Assembly: GCF_900112865.1 (NCBI RefSeq)
Contig: NZ_FONH01000029.1
Coordinates: 1-37,691, forward strand
Origin: Dyella marensis
GTDB taxonomy: Bacteria; Pseudomonadota; Gammaproteobacteria; Xanthomonadales; Rhodanobacteraceae
Reading direction: 5' to 3'
DNA: 37,691 bases
Shown here: positions 20,835-29,314 of the stretch, piece after piece
How positions within the stretch are numbered: position 1 is the first letter of the stretch
How the letters are laid out: each line of letters opens with the position of its first letter
Notes under the pieces: model-generated
What the model saw: the letters and a program-made list of their open reading frames with translations, nothing else
Database searches by the model: none
Told to the model about the DNA's origin: nothing
Translations under genes and position numbers: made by a program

Positions 20835-21320
20835 ATGCAGCACCTGACCATCGTCACCACCGGCGGCACCATCGACAAGATCTATTTCGACGACAAGTCG
20901 GACTACAAGATCGGCGCGCCGCAGATCGGCGAGATCCTCGGCCAGCTCGGCGTCGCCTTCCAGTTCGACGTGATCCCGATCCTGCGCAAGGACAGCCTGC
21001 ACATGGGCGCCGAGGACCGCGTGCTGGTGCGCTCGACCATCGAGGCGCAGCCGCATCGCCACGTGCTGGTGACGCACGGCACCGACACCATGGTGGAGAC
21101 CGCGCGCGAACTGGCCAGCATCAAGGGCAAGGTGATCGTGCTGACCGGCGCGCTCAATCCCGCGCGCTTCCAGGGCTCGGATGCGGTGTTCAACATCGGC
21201 TGCGCGGTCGGCGCGGTGCAGACGCTGCCGGACGGCGTGTACATCGCCATGAACGGGCGCATCTGGGATCCGACCAAGGTGCGCAAGAACCGGGATGCCA
21301 ATCGGTTCGAAGAGGCATAA
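20835..21320 (+). CDS. Single-domain asparaginase-like protein
   Basis: A 161-residue protein equal to only the N-terminal domain of type I/II L-asparaginases, which are usually about 330 residues. The catalytic elements of that domain are all present: TGGTID with T12, D53-S54 after the flexible loop, HGTDTM with T83-D84, and a lysine K148 in DPTKV. The C-terminal domain that completes the substrate pocket from a neighbouring subunit is absent, and the gene is not truncated by a frameshift I can see. Short asparaginase-domain proteins exist in proteobacteria; their substrate is not known. The gene is flanked on both sides by paired palindromic repeats. Confidence 0.85.
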   Translation: MQHLTIVTTGGTIDKIYFDDKSDYKIGAPQIGEILGQLGVAFQFDVIPILRKDSLHMGAEDRVLVRSTIEAQPHRHVLVTHGTDTMVETARELASIKGKVIVLTGALNPARFQGSDAVFNIGCAVGAVQTLPDGVYIAMNGRIWDPTKVRKNRDANRFEEA

Positions 21321-21328
21321 GCGCTGGC

Positions 21329-21415
21329 GTAGGTTGGGGTGAGCCGAAGGCAAACCCCAACGGTGCGACAACACAGGCGCTTGTTGGGGTTCGCCTCCGG
21401 CTCACCCCAACCTAC
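21329..21415. repeat. Paired GTAGGTTGGGGTGAGC palindromic repeat
   Basis: The left arm is 21329-21361 and the right arm 21383-21415, separated by 21 bases. It lies between the convergent asparaginase and S53 protease genes, six bases after the asparaginase stop. Both arms show base changes not shared with the other copies, some of them compensatory between the arms. Confidence 0.9.
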
Positions 21416-21460
21416 ATGGAAAGCAACGGGCCCGGTCGATGACCGGGCCCGTTTCATTTC

Positions 21461-24088
21461 TCATTGCACGTTGAGGTTCACATCGTCCAGCACGAACGAG
21501 GTCTGCTGCGAGCTGTCCTCGGTGCCCGTGAACTTGATGGTCACGGTCTGGCCGATATACGCGCTCAGGTCGAACGTCTTCAGCGCATAACCCGAAGCCT
21601 TGTTGAGGTTCGAGTAGGTGGCCAGCGTCTTCAGCACGGTGCCGCTGCTGTTGAGCACCTGCACGTTGAGCTTGTCGTACGCGGTCGAGGTGGTGGTCTC
21701 GGCCGTGTCGATGTGCAGGTAGAACGTCAGCGAAGCGGAGGTCTTGCCGGCCGGGATCGCCACGCTCTGCGAGACGGTGTCGGTATGGCTGCTGCCATAG
21801 CCGTCCAACCAGGTGAACCAGGTGCCGCCATGCGCGGTCTGGCCGCTGCAGCTGGAGTTGCTGCACAGCGCGCCGGAGCTGATCGACCACGGCGAGGCCG
21901 TGCCGGTCTCGAAGCCCGGGTTGCCGAGCAGCTGGGTCGCACCGCCGCCACCGCTGGACACCGTGACCGACGAACTCTTGGCGCTGGTCTTGCCGCTGGT
22001 GCCGTCGGTCACCGTCTCGGTGACGGTGTAGGTGCCGGCCGCCGCGTAGGTGTGGCTCGGGCTGGTCGCGGTCGAGGTGCCGCCGTCGCCGAAGGTCCAC
22101 GCATGCGACGAGATGGTGCCGCCGCTGTCGGTGGAGCTGTCGGTGAAGTTGGCGGTCAGGCCGCTGGTGGTGAAGCTGAAGTTGGCCGTGGGCGTGCCGC
22201 CGGTGCTGCCGCCGGAGACCCAGTTCGCCGCCGCGAAGGCATTGACCTTGGAGATGTCCAGGCTGCCGAAGCCGGTGGTGTAGTCCCAGCCGGCGGCGGC
22301 GTTGTAGCCGTGGCCGCTATAGCCGTTGTTGCCCGAGGTCACGTCATGCAGCAGCTCGGGATGGTTCGGGAAGTCGCCGTAGAACTTCGAGGTCGGGAAC
22401 GGCAGCGCATTGCCGTTGTTCGACTGCAGGCGCGCCCACACGCCGACGAAGATCGGCGAAGCCAGGCTGGTGCCGCCGATGGCGTAGGTGCCGCCCTGGT
22501 AGACGATCTGCGCGCCGCTGGACTGCGCCGCGTCGAACGCCACGTCGGGCAGCACGCGCTTGGTCACCGAGGAACCCAGTGCCGCGGTCTGCCAGCTCGG
22601 CGCGGTCTCGAACGAGCTGACGCCGCCGCCGGTGGCCCACAGGCGCTTGCGCGTATCGGTGGAGCTGACCGTGGCCAGGCCTTCGTTCCACACCGTCTCG
22701 CCGGCCCAGGTGGTGCCATTGGTCGACAGCGTGGTGCCGCCCACCGCGACCACGTACGGCGACGCCGCCGGCTCGCTCACCGAGTACGCGGTGAGATCCG
22801 CCGTGACGGTGCCCGACGAGTTGGTCAGCACGCCGCCCTGCGACTCGTACACGCCTTCGTCGCCGGAGGAGATCGAGAAAGTCTGGCCCTGCGCGACGGC
22901 CTGCTGGAACACGTTGTCGTCGGCCTGCTGGGTGCCGGCGTTGTGCGCGGCGGTCTCGTCTTCGCCCAGCGATACGTTGACCACCTTGGCCACGTTGTCG
23001 GTCACCGCCTTGTTGTAGGCGGCGGTGATGCCGGCGTCGGTGAGCGAGGCGTTGTTGGTGCCGTTGGCCGCGGTGTAGAAGATCAGCTTCTGCACGCCGC
23101 CGGTGGTGCCGACGATGGTCTGGCTGTCCAGGTTCCACTCGCCGTCGCCGTCGGTGTCGTCCCACAGCGCGGCCGTGCCCACTTTCACCGTCTGCACGTT
23201 GGTGGTCGGCAGGCCGGCATTGCTGGTGAAGGTGTTGAGGTCGTTGATGGTGGTGGTGGTGGCGCCCCAGGTGACGATGCCGACCGTGGTGTTGGTCGCC
23301 GCCGGCACGCTGCCGACGTCGTAGATCGCCGGGAAGTCCTTCGGGTTGTGGCTGGCGACGGTGGCCGTGGTCGCGTTCGGATGGATCTCGGCCGGGGTCA
23401 GCTGCTTCAGCACGTGGTGCATGGTGTGCTTCACGCTGACGTCCTGCAGGCCCAGCACCGCATCGACGGTGTCGGCGAGCGACGCCGGCACCTGCACTTC
23501 GCCGTCGTTGGCCACGCGCTGGCGGCCGCGGAACTGGAAGGTCTTCATGGTGGTGCGGAACGCGGCCTGCACGTGGCCGGCATTGCCGTCGGCCTCGACC
23601 AGCAGGTTGTTCGGCGACACGGTGACATTGTCGAAGCCGGCAGCGCGCAGATGCGCCACCACCGCCTGCACCTGCTGCTCGGTCGGCGCGTAGGCCGCCT
23701 TGAACTGCGCCGGCGTCAGGTACTTGCCGTAGTGCGCGCTGCCCGGCGTGGCCAGCTCATGCAGGAACTGCTGCAGCTGGTCGGCGTTGCGCAGCTTCAG
23801 GCTGACCGCGACGTGCAGCGGCTTGCTCTGCTCCAGCGGGGTGACCAGGGCGTTGTCCACGGTCGGATTGCCGCGCATGCGAATGGTCCACTGCGCGCCC
23901 GTGTTGGCGGTGGACAGGGTGGAAACGCCGGCGCCGGACTTTTCGATCGCCGGATGGGTCTTGGTGCCGACCCAGTTGTCGGCGGCCTGCGCCGAACCGG
24001 CCAGCATCGCCATCGAGACGGCGGCCGGCAGAAGAGCCTTGCGGTACAGCTTGTTGGTGATGCCCCACGAATATTTCTGACTGCTCAT
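21461..24088 (-). CDS. Secreted S53 (sedolisin/xanthomonalisin-type) protease with PKD domain
   Basis: An exported acid serine-carboxyl peptidase of 875 residues. The start [10 protein letters not shown] has GGGGAG seven bases upstream. A signal peptide (1-35, ending GSAQA) is followed by a pro-kumamolisin activation domain (about 40-225) and the S53 catalytic domain (about 245-620). The triad fits E317-x3-D321 and S541 in GGTSLASP, with oxyanion Asp410 in SSGDEG; D582 and D602 fit the calcium site. A PKD domain (about 633-710) and a C-terminal beta-sandwich (about 717-875), of the type found after secreted proteases, follow. The protein probably matures by autocleavage outside the cell and supplies peptides. 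It has a 640-bp non-coding leader with repeated palindromic motifs. Confidence 0.95.
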   Translation of the reverse strand: MSSQKYSWGITNKLYRKALLPAAVSMAMLAGSAQAADNWVGTKTHPAIEKSGAGVSTLSTANTGAQWTIRMRGNPTVDNALVTPLEQSKPLHVAVSLKLRNADQLQQFLHELATPGSAHYGKYLTPAQFKAAYAPTEQQVQAVVAHLRAAGFDNVTVSPNNLLVEADGNAGHVQAAFRTTMKTFQFRGRQRVANDGEVQVPASLADTVDAVLGLQDVSVKHTMHHVLKQLTPAEIHPNATTATVASHNPKDFPAIYDVGSVPAATNTTVGIVTWGATTTTINDLNTFTSNAGLPTTNVQTVKVGTAALWDDTDGDGEWNLDSQTIVGTTGGVQKLIFYTAANGTNNASLTDAGITAAYNKAVTDNVAKVVNVSLGEDETAAHNAGTQQADDNVFQQAVAQGQTFSISSGDEGVYESQGGVLTNSSGTVTADLTAYSVSEPAASPYVVAVGGTTLSTNGTTWAGETVWNEGLATVSSTDTRKRLWATGGGVSSFETAPSWQTAALGSSVTKRVLPDVAFDAAQSSGAQIVYQGGTYAIGGTSLASPIFVGVWARLQSNNGNALPFPTSKFYGDFPNHPELLHDVTSGNNGYSGHGYNAAAGWDYTTGFGSLDISKVNAFAAANWVSGGSTGGTPTANFSFTTSGLTANFTDSSTDSGGTISSHAWTFGDGGTSTATSPSHTYAAAGTYTVTETVTDGTSGKTSAKSSSVTVSSGGGGATQLLGNPGFETGTASPWSISSGALCSNSSCSGQTAHGGTWFTWLDGYGSSHTDTVSQSVAIPAGKTSASLTFYLHIDTAETTTSTAYDKLNVQVLNSSGTVLKTLATYSNLNKASGYALKTFDLSAYIGQTVTIKFTGTEDSSQQTSFVLDDVNLNVQ

Positions 24089-24233
24089 TCCATGACTCCC
24101 CAGACTTTTTTCAGGCACGAACGAACCCGATGCGGCCGTTCGGCCCCATGATGGAAATGCCGCGCTTGGGTGCGGCGCCTTTGGTGTGTGTTTGCCCAGC
24201 GATCCAGAGTGAACGTGCGGCTGACTGTCCCCT

Positions 24234-24248
24234 GGTCATTCCATGACC
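24234..24248. promoter_or_regulatory. Operator-like palindrome upstream of the S53 protease
   Basis: GGTCAT and ATGACC form perfect six-base arms around TCC. The inner 12-mer TCATTCCATGAC recurs exactly at 24085-24096, across the protease start codon, and a 10-base part of it lies inverted at 24510-24519. Repetition and symmetry suggest a protein-binding site; the regulator is unknown. Confidence 0.4.
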
Positions 24249-24675
24249 CAGACCTGCCGACGTTTTTGTGCGTTGTGAGCGGCCCGCCTCCCCCGAGGTA
24301 CCGCCCATGCGTCATCCGTCAACCATCCCGGCTGAGGATTCATTGACGCTAAGGGGCCACGCACGACTTCGTCAATGCATGCGAAAACCGCTGGAAATGA
24401 GTGGTTTTCGGCACTTCGCCCGCAGCAACTTTTTGCGAATGCAAGCAACGCGCAAGCGTTCGCATCGGTGCTGTTCGCGCGCATGCGGGACGGCGACAAG
24501 TCATGCCCGCATGGAATGACGATATGGCTGCCTCGATTTCTTGCGTTTGAAACGAAGCGGGCGCGGGCATGCGTTCCGACAGGGATAAACGGATGCTGAA
24601 TAATGGTTTCAGCGGCGACTATCGGACATTTTTTGGAGGCAGGAAAAGAAGCCTCGAACCGTGTCACGGACCACA

Positions 24676-24703
24676 AAAAAAGCGCCCGTCGGGGCGCTTT
24701 TTT
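24676..24703. terminator. Bidirectional terminator downstream of sufT
   Basis: GCGCCC and GGGCGC pair around a four-base loop and are flanked by A7 on one side and T6 on the other. The T-tract therefore follows the stem on both strands. It lies about 25 bases beyond the sufT stop codon and ends that transcript. Confidence 0.88.
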
Positions 24704-24728
24704 CCTAGGCCGATTTCTTAGGCACGCC

Positions 24729-25283
24729 TCAGAGCATGCCGGTCTCAAGCTTGGCGATCTCCGACATCATGGAGTGATTCCACGGCGGGTCGAACACCAG
24801 ATCCACGTCCGCTTCCTTCACCGTCGGGATCAGCTCCAGCTTGGTGCGCGCGTCGTCGATCAGGATGTCGCCCATGCCGCAGCCCGGGGCGGTCAGGGTC
24901 ATCTTCACGTAGACCTTGCGGCCGCCCTCGACGGCGTCGAGGCTGACGTCGTAGACCAGGCCCAGCTCGACCACGTTCACCGGGATCTCCGGATCGAACA
25001 CGGTGCGCAGCTGCTGCCATACGAGTTTTTCCACGTCGGCGTCGGTGGCGTCGTCCGGCAGCTCGATCGGCGGCGGCGGCTCCTTGCCCAGCGCGTCCGC
25101 GTCCTTGCCGGCGATGCGGAACAGGTTGCCCTCCACGTAGACCGTGAAGCTGCCGCCCAGCGCCTGGGTGATGTAGCCGATCTGCCCGGCCGGCAGGGTC
25201 ACCGTTTCTCCCTGCGGCACCATCACGGCGTCGCAATCGCGCTCCAGGGTGAAAGGTTCGCTGCTAAGACTGAAACCGCTCAT
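24729..25283 (-). CDS. sufT: Fe-S assembly protein SufT (MIP18/DUF59 domain)
   Basis: A stand-alone SufT-like protein of 184 residues, which in other bacteria helps maturation of Fe-S proteins under high demand. The start MSGFSLSSEPF was chosen for the AGGA before it; an ATG 15 codons upstream lacks one. The N-terminal 75 residues are the SufT-specific beta region. The DUF59 domain follows at about 80-175, with DPEIPVNVVELGLVY (98-112) and the conserved cysteine C135 in APGCGMGDI. No suf genes are adjacent, so it acts apart from the main operon. It diverges from a small membrane protein gene. Confidence 0.92.
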   Translation of the reverse strand: MSGFSLSSEPFTLERDCDAVMVPQGETVTLPAGQIGYITQALGGSFTVYVEGNLFRIAGKDADALGKEPPPPIELPDDATDADVEKLVWQQLRTVFDPEIPVNVVELGLVYDVSLDAVEGGRKVYVKMTLTAPGCGMGDILIDDARTKLELIPTVKEADVDLVFDPPWNHSMMSEIAKLETGML

Positions 25284-25463
25284 GCCGATCCTGAGGAATG
25301 TCGAAAGCCCGGGTCGAGGCCGGGCCAAGCGGCCTATTATGCCGCCCGCAGACCCAGATCAGGCCGACCGGACCCGATCTCAAGATGGCCCGCGCTATGA
25401 TTCCCCGCTTTAACCCTCAGGGAAGAGCCACGTGCCAGCCCCGTTTACCGGTCACCGCCCCTC

Positions 25464-25898
25464 ATGAGCGCACGCGCGCTGTTCTCCGCCGTGTTCGCCC
25501 TGGTCAGCGCCGTGATGCTGGGCCTGGCCTTCGGCGCGGTGTGGATGCTGCCCACCCTGTTCTTCTCCCACGTCATGCCCTGGCTGGCGCTGCCCGCCGG
25601 CTGGCTGCTCGGCAGCATGATCCGCGGCTGGGTGCGCCCGGAGCCGCGCGGCGCCGCCGTGCTGGCGGCCCTGGCCACGCTGCTGGCCTGCGGCTACGTC
25701 AGCGTGCTGATGGCCGCGGCGCGGGTAGCCGGCCTGATGGGCCTGGGCCTGGTCGAGGCGATGAAGATCGCCGGCTTCGACCTGCTGACCGACCTGGTGC
25801 GCCTGAACCTGGCCCCGGGCGACCTGGTCTGGTTCGCGCTCGGCATCGCGCTGGCAGCCTGGGTGGCCTGGCGCACCGCGCCCAAGCGCGCCGCCTGA
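25464..25898 (+). CDS. Small hypothetical inner-membrane protein
   Basis: A 144-residue protein with four predicted membrane helices (about 8-30, 37-54, 62-88 and 119-137) and short charged loops. I do not recognise the family. Base composition and codon use match the neighbours. The start ATG has no strong Shine-Dalgarno sequence. It diverges from sufT across 180 bases and converges with pntB, whose stop is nine bases away; a nine-base-pair hairpin spans both stop codons. Confidence 0.7.
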   Translation: MSARALFSAVFALVSAVMLGLAFGAVWMLPTLFFSHVMPWLALPAGWLLGSMIRGWVRPEPRGAAVLAALATLLACGYVSVLMAAARVAGLMGLGLVEAMKIAGFDLLTDLVRLNLAPGDLVWFALGIALAAWVAWRTAPKRAA

Positions 25899-25912
25899 GC
25901 GGCCCGCTCAGG
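25894..25912. terminator. Hairpin containing both stop codons of a convergent gene pair
   Basis: CCTGAGCGG and CCGCTCAGG are perfect inverted repeats around a single base. The TGA stops of the plus-strand membrane protein gene and of pntB on the minus strand lie in symmetrical positions in the two arms. There is no T-tract, so termination is plausible but not shown. Confidence 0.45.
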
Positions 25913-27335
25913 TATCGAGCGTCTTCAGCTCAGCCACCAGTTGGCCGGCTGCGGCCTGGCCGTCGCCGTACAGCATGCGCGCGTTGTCGGCATAGAACAG
26001 CGCATTCTCGATGCCGGCGAAGCCGGTGCCCTTGCCGCGCTTGACCACGATCACCTGCCGCGCGTCGGCCACGTCGAGGATCGGCATGCCGTAGATCGGC
26101 GAGGCCGGATCGGTCTTGGCCAGTGGATTGACCACGTCGTTGGCGCCGATCACCAGGGCGACGTCGGTGGCCGGGAATTCCGGATTGATGTCGTCCATGT
26201 CGGCGATCAGGTCATAGGGCACGCCGGCCTCCGCCAGCAGCACATTCATATGGCCGGGCATGCGGCCCGCCACCGGATGGATGGCGAACTTCACCTTCAC
26301 CCCTCGCGCGATCAGCAGCTGCGCGAACTCCCACACCTTATGCTGCGCCTGCGCCACGGCCATGCCGTAGCCGGGCACGATCACCACGCGCTCGGCGTAG
26401 GCCATCATCACCGCCGCGTCCGCGGCCTCAATGGGTTTTTGCGCGCCGTCGATCGCCTGCGCCGCGCCGCCGGCCGCGCCGAAACTGCCGAACAGCACAT
26501 TGCCCAGCGAGCGGTTCATTGCCTTGGCCATCAGCTGGGTCAGCAGGGTGCCGGCCGCGCCGACCACGGTGCCGGCGATGATCATCGCCTCGTTCTGCAG
26601 CACGAAGCCTTCGAACGCCACGGCCAGGCCGGTGAAGGCGTTATAGAGCGAGATCACCACCGGCATGTCGGCGCCGCCGATCGGCAGCGTCATCATCAGG
26701 CCGAACAGCAGCGCCAGCACGAAGAACGCGGCGATCAGCGCAAACCCCAATTGCCCGCACGCCAGCGCCACGCCCAGCAGCACCGCCGCGGCCAGCACCA
26801 GCATGTTGACGGTGCGCTGGCCCGGGAATACGAAGCGCCGGTCCAGCCAGCCCTGCAGCTTGGCGAAGGCGATCAGCGAACCGGAGAAGCTCACCGCGCC
26901 GATCAGCGCGCCCAGCACCGCCAGCACCAGCTGCGCCGTGCCCGGCGCGGCGCCGTCGGCGGTGAAGCGGTCGCCGTCGAGCAAGGTGATGCTGCGGTTG
27001 GCATAGCCGATCAGCTCGACCGCGCCGATCGCCGCCGCCGCGCCGCCGCCCATGCCGTTGTACAGCGCCACCATCTGCGGCATCGCCGTCATCGCCACGC
27101 GGCGGCCCGACCACCACGCGGCGGACACGCCCAGCAGTACCGCCACCAGGATCAGCCCGCGGTTGTGCATGTCCGGCAGGGCGAAGGTGGCCAGCACCGC
27201 CACTAGCATGCCCACCCCCGCCCACACGATGCCGCCGCGCGCGGTGCGCGGCGAGCTCATGCGCTTCAGGCCCAGGATGAACAGCAGTGCGGCCAGGAAA
27301 TAACAGGCCTTGATCAGGGTCGGCAGCCAGGCCAT
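25908..27335 (-). CDS. pntB: NAD(P) transhydrogenase subunit beta
   Basis: The membrane and NADP(H)-binding subunit of proton-translocating transhydrogenase, which makes NADPH from NADH using proton-motive force. The ATG overlaps the pntAb stop in TGATG and gives 475 residues; a GTG one codon earlier is the only alternative. About the first 280 residues are membrane helices (domain II). The C-terminal NADP-binding domain III begins near residue 300 with VVIVPGYGMAVAQAQH and includes GANDVVNP. It forms a unit with pntAb, but pntAa lies 1.7 kb away beyond three genes on the other strand. Confidence 0.97.
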   Translation of the reverse strand: MAWLPTLIKACYFLAALLFILGLKRMSSPRTARGGIVWAGVGMLVAVLATFALPDMHNRGLILVAVLLGVSAAWWSGRRVAMTAMPQMVALYNGMGGGAAAAIGAVELIGYANRSITLLDGDRFTADGAAPGTAQLVLAVLGALIGAVSFSGSLIAFAKLQGWLDRRFVFPGQRTVNMLVLAAAVLLGVALACGQLGFALIAAFFVLALLFGLMMTLPIGGADMPVVISLYNAFTGLAVAFEGFVLQNEAMIIAGTVVGAAGTLLTQLMAKAMNRSLGNVLFGSFGAAGGAAQAIDGAQKPIEAADAAVMMAYAERVVIVPGYGMAVAQAQHKVWEFAQLLIARGVKVKFAIHPVAGRMPGHMNVLLAEAGVPYDLIADMDDINPEFPATDVALVIGANDVVNPLAKTDPASPIYGMPILDVADARQVIVVKRGKGTGFAGIENALFYADNARMLYGDGQAAAGQLVAELKTLDT

Positions 27336-27640
27336 CACTTGGCCTCCTTGCCGCCGGCGGGCTTGCTGGTCTTGAACATCTCCAGCATGCGCTCGGTCAC
27401 CACGTAGCCGCCCGCTGCGTTGCCGGCTCCCAGCAGCACGCCGAGGAAGCCGATCGCAAGTTCAAACGATGTCTGCGCATGCCCTAGCGCGACCATGGCG
27501 CCGACCAGCACAATACCGTGCACGAAATTGGAACCGGACATCAGCGGGGTGTGCAGGATCACCGGCACTCTCGCGATGATCTCGTAGCCGGTGAATGCGG
27601 CCAGCATGAAGATGTAAAGCGCCAGGAACCCGTCGATCAT
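27335..27640 (-). CDS. pntAb: NAD(P) transhydrogenase alpha-2 (membrane) subunit
   Basis: The short membrane part of the alpha subunit in the three-gene form of transhydrogenase. The 101-residue product has three hydrophobic helices (about 4-22, 32-53 and 59-80) with the typical LHTPLMSGSNFVHGIVLVGA stretch. The start has GGGAGGGG upstream. Its stop overlaps the pntB start, so the two are coupled. In the usual order pntAa would lie directly upstream; here a plus-strand sigma-factor cassette intervenes, so this gene needs its own promoter in the 93 bases before it. Confidence 0.95.
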   Translation of the reverse strand: MIDGFLALYIFMLAAFTGYEIIARVPVILHTPLMSGSNFVHGIVLVGAMVALGHAQTSFELAIGFLGVLLGAGNAAGGYVVTERMLEMFKTSKPAGGKEAK

Positions 27641-27733
27641 GACCCCTCCCTGCCAGCCTGCGGTTGTCGGCGCATCATACGGTTGCGGGTCAACCCGTGC
27701 GAGCGTGCCGCGTTGAGGCGGGGAGTCGAACCG

Positions 27734-28366
27734 ATGGAGTCTCCGGATGTCCGATCCGACGAACCGGACGACCGCGCCATGAACAGCGCCGTCTCCACGC
27801 TCGAAGCGGAACTGCTGGCCAACGATGCGCAGGCGGTGCCGACCTCGCTGGACGCCTTCCTGGCCCAGGTCGAACGCCGCGCGTTCCGCCTGGCCGAGAT
27901 GAGCCTGGGCCATCGCGAGGACGCCATGGACGCGGTGCAGGACGCGATGCTGCGCCTGGTCCGCAACTACCGCGACAAGCCCGCGCAGGAATGGACCCCG
28001 CTGTTCTGGGGCATCCTGCGCCGCCGCATCGTGGACCTGCAGCGCCGCCGCAAGGTGCGCTCCATCGTGGTCGGCTGGCTGGGCGGCGGCCGCGACGACG
28101 ACGGCGACGAACTGCCCGCCTGGGAACCGGCCGATAACGGTCCCGGTCCGCTGGACCGGTTGCAGGACTCGCAGTCCTATGAGGACATGGCCGCCGCCGT
28201 GCGCAAGCTGCCGCGCCGCCAGCAGGAAGCCTTCATGCTGCGCGTGCTGGAAGGACTCGACGTAGCGGAGACGGCCCAGGCCATGGGCTGCTCCGAGGGA
28301 AGCGTGAAAACCCATCTGTCGCGCGCGATGCACAACCTGCGCGACCAATTGGAGGACTGGCGATGA
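27734..28366 (+). CDS. ECF-type RNA polymerase sigma factor
   Basis: A 210-residue sigma-70-family factor. The ATG preceded by GGGGAG was chosen; a second in-frame ATG lies 15 codons on. Region sigma-2 is about residues 40-106 (YRDKPAQEWTPLFWGILRRR), followed by a linker rich in glycine and aspartate. Region sigma-4 is about 150-203, with the helix-turn-helix DVAETAQAMGCSEGSVKTHL. The stop overlaps the next gene's start in ATGA, the usual coupling of a sigma factor with its regulator. The gene lies inside the pnt locus on the opposite strand. Its signal and regulon are unknown. Confidence 0.92.
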   Translation: MESPDVRSDEPDDRAMNSAVSTLEAELLANDAQAVPTSLDAFLAQVERRAFRLAEMSLGHREDAMDAVQDAMLRLVRNYRDKPAQEWTPLFWGILRRRIVDLQRRRKVRSIVVGWLGGGRDDDGDELPAWEPADNGPGPLDRLQDSQSYEDMAAAVRKLPRRQQEAFMLRVLEGLDVAETAQAMGCSEGSVKTHLSRAMHNLRDQLEDWR

Positions 28367-28740
28367 ATGCGCCCGACAATCTTGAACGCCGCGCCCGCGA
28401 GCTGTACCGCGAAGCGAGCCGGCGCATCGATCCGGCCACGGCCGGCCGGCTGCGCGCCGCCCGGCGCGAGGCGCTGGCCGCCGCCGCGGCACCGGCGCAC
28501 CTGCGCTTCGCGCGCATGCTGGTGCCCGCCGGTGCTTTTGCCGCGATCGCGGTGGCCGCGCTGATGGTGTTCTCGCCGCGCGACAGCGCGCCGGTGCAGG
28601 CCCCCGGCGCCACGCAGACGGTGGAAGCCACCGACGGCGACCTGCCGCCGGATCTCGGCAATACCGATCCGTCGCTGATGCAGAACCTCGACTTCTACGA
28701 CTGGCTGGCCACCAACGACTCCAGCCAGGCGAGCCGCTGA
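28363..28740 (+). CDS. Small single-pass membrane protein, possible anti-sigma factor
   Basis: A 125-residue protein with an arginine-rich cytoplasmic N-terminus, one membrane segment at about 51-70, and an acidic periplasmic tail. It resembles short DUF3619-type proteins encoded next to ECF sigma factors. Translational coupling to the sigma gene (ATGA) and the topology suggest an anti-sigma role, but no zinc-binding ZAS motif is present, so the assignment is inference. It is followed after three bases by the DUF3106 gene. Confidence 0.75.
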   Translation: MNAPDNLERRARELYREASRRIDPATAGRLRAARREALAAAAAPAHLRFARMLVPAGAFAAIAVAALMVFSPRDSAPVQAPGATQTVEATDGDLPPDLGNTDPSLMQNLDFYDWLATNDSSQASR

Positions 28741-28743
28741 TCC

Positions 28744-29310
28744 ATGCATCCAGGCCGTATCGCTTCCCTCCTGCTTTCGATCGCGCTGCTGTTCGGCGTC
28801 GCGGCTGCGCCCGCATGGGCGCAGCAGGGTCCGCCGCCGCCGCCGGGCGCTCCGCCCGGGCCACCGCCGGGACCGCCGCCCGGGCCGCGTCCGTGGGACA
28901 GCCTCTCGCCGTCCGAGCGCGAAATGCTCGGCCCGCTGCGCAACGAGTGGAACACCATCCCGCCGCCGCGCCAGGCGCGCATGCTCGACCGCGTGCACCA
29001 GTGGAGCACCCTGCCGCCCGACCAGCGACAGGAGATTCGCCAGCGCATCGAGCAGTGGCAGCAGATGACGCCGGAGCAGCGCGATAAAGCGCGCGAGAAC
29101 ATGCGCAAGTTCGAGCGCCTCAGCCCCGACCAGCGCGCCCAGTTGCACGACGCCTTCAAGCGCTACCAGCAGCTGCCGCCGGAACAACGCCAGCAGCTGA
29201 TGCACCAGTTCCGCCAGGAGCACGGCATCCCGCCGCACCGTCCGCCGCCGCCGGGCATGCCGCGGCCGATGGGTGGCTTCGGGCCGCCGCCACCGCGCGG
29301 CGGGCACTGA
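28744..29310 (+). CDS. DUF3106 exported proline-rich protein
   Basis: A 188-residue exported protein. A signal peptide ends near residue 26 (PAWAQ). Then come a proline/glycine-rich stretch (about 30-48) and a DUF3106 domain (about 49-160) made of repeated helical units such as WSTLPPDQRQEIRQRIEQW and WQQMTPEQRDKARENMRKF. A second proline-rich tail follows. It starts three bases after the putative anti-sigma gene, so the three form an operon. DUF3106 has no known biochemical role; the repeated Pro-x-x-x-Arg helices recall Spy/CpxP-type periplasmic sensors, which is only an analogy. Confidence 0.85.
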   Translation: MHPGRIASLLLSIALLFGVAAAPAWAQQGPPPPPGAPPGPPPGPPPGPRPWDSLSPSEREMLGPLRNEWNTIPPPRQARMLDRVHQWSTLPPDQRQEIRQRIEQWQQMTPEQRDKARENMRKFERLSPDQRAQLHDAFKRYQQLPPEQRQQLMHQFRQEHGIPPHRPPPPGMPRPMGGFGPPPPRGGH

Positions 29311-29314
29311 AGAC

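Larger units (their letters stand above)
24089..24728. other. 640-bp non-coding leader between the S53 protease and sufT
   Basis: No credible gene is seen. The base composition is visibly less GC-rich than the flanking genes. It holds the sufT terminator (24676-24703), a palindrome GGTCATtccATGACC (24234-24248) and three copies of the 10-mer TCATTCCATG: 24085-24094, 24236-24245, and on the minus strand 24510-24519. An 8-bp stem CGAAAACC/GGTTTTCG lies at 24382-24410. It most likely carries the promoter and control region of the protease. Open frames here run through the terminator and lack coding character. Confidence 0.7.

Noticed and set aside
20715-21415. Possible CRISPR array from regularly repeated motifs
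   Set aside because: Copies are inverted pairs, not direct repeats, spacing is irregular and no cas gene is present.
24236-24748. 170-codon minus-strand frame in the protease leader
   Set aside because: It runs through the sufT terminator, overlaps the sufT 3' end and has no recognisable domain or ribosome-binding site.
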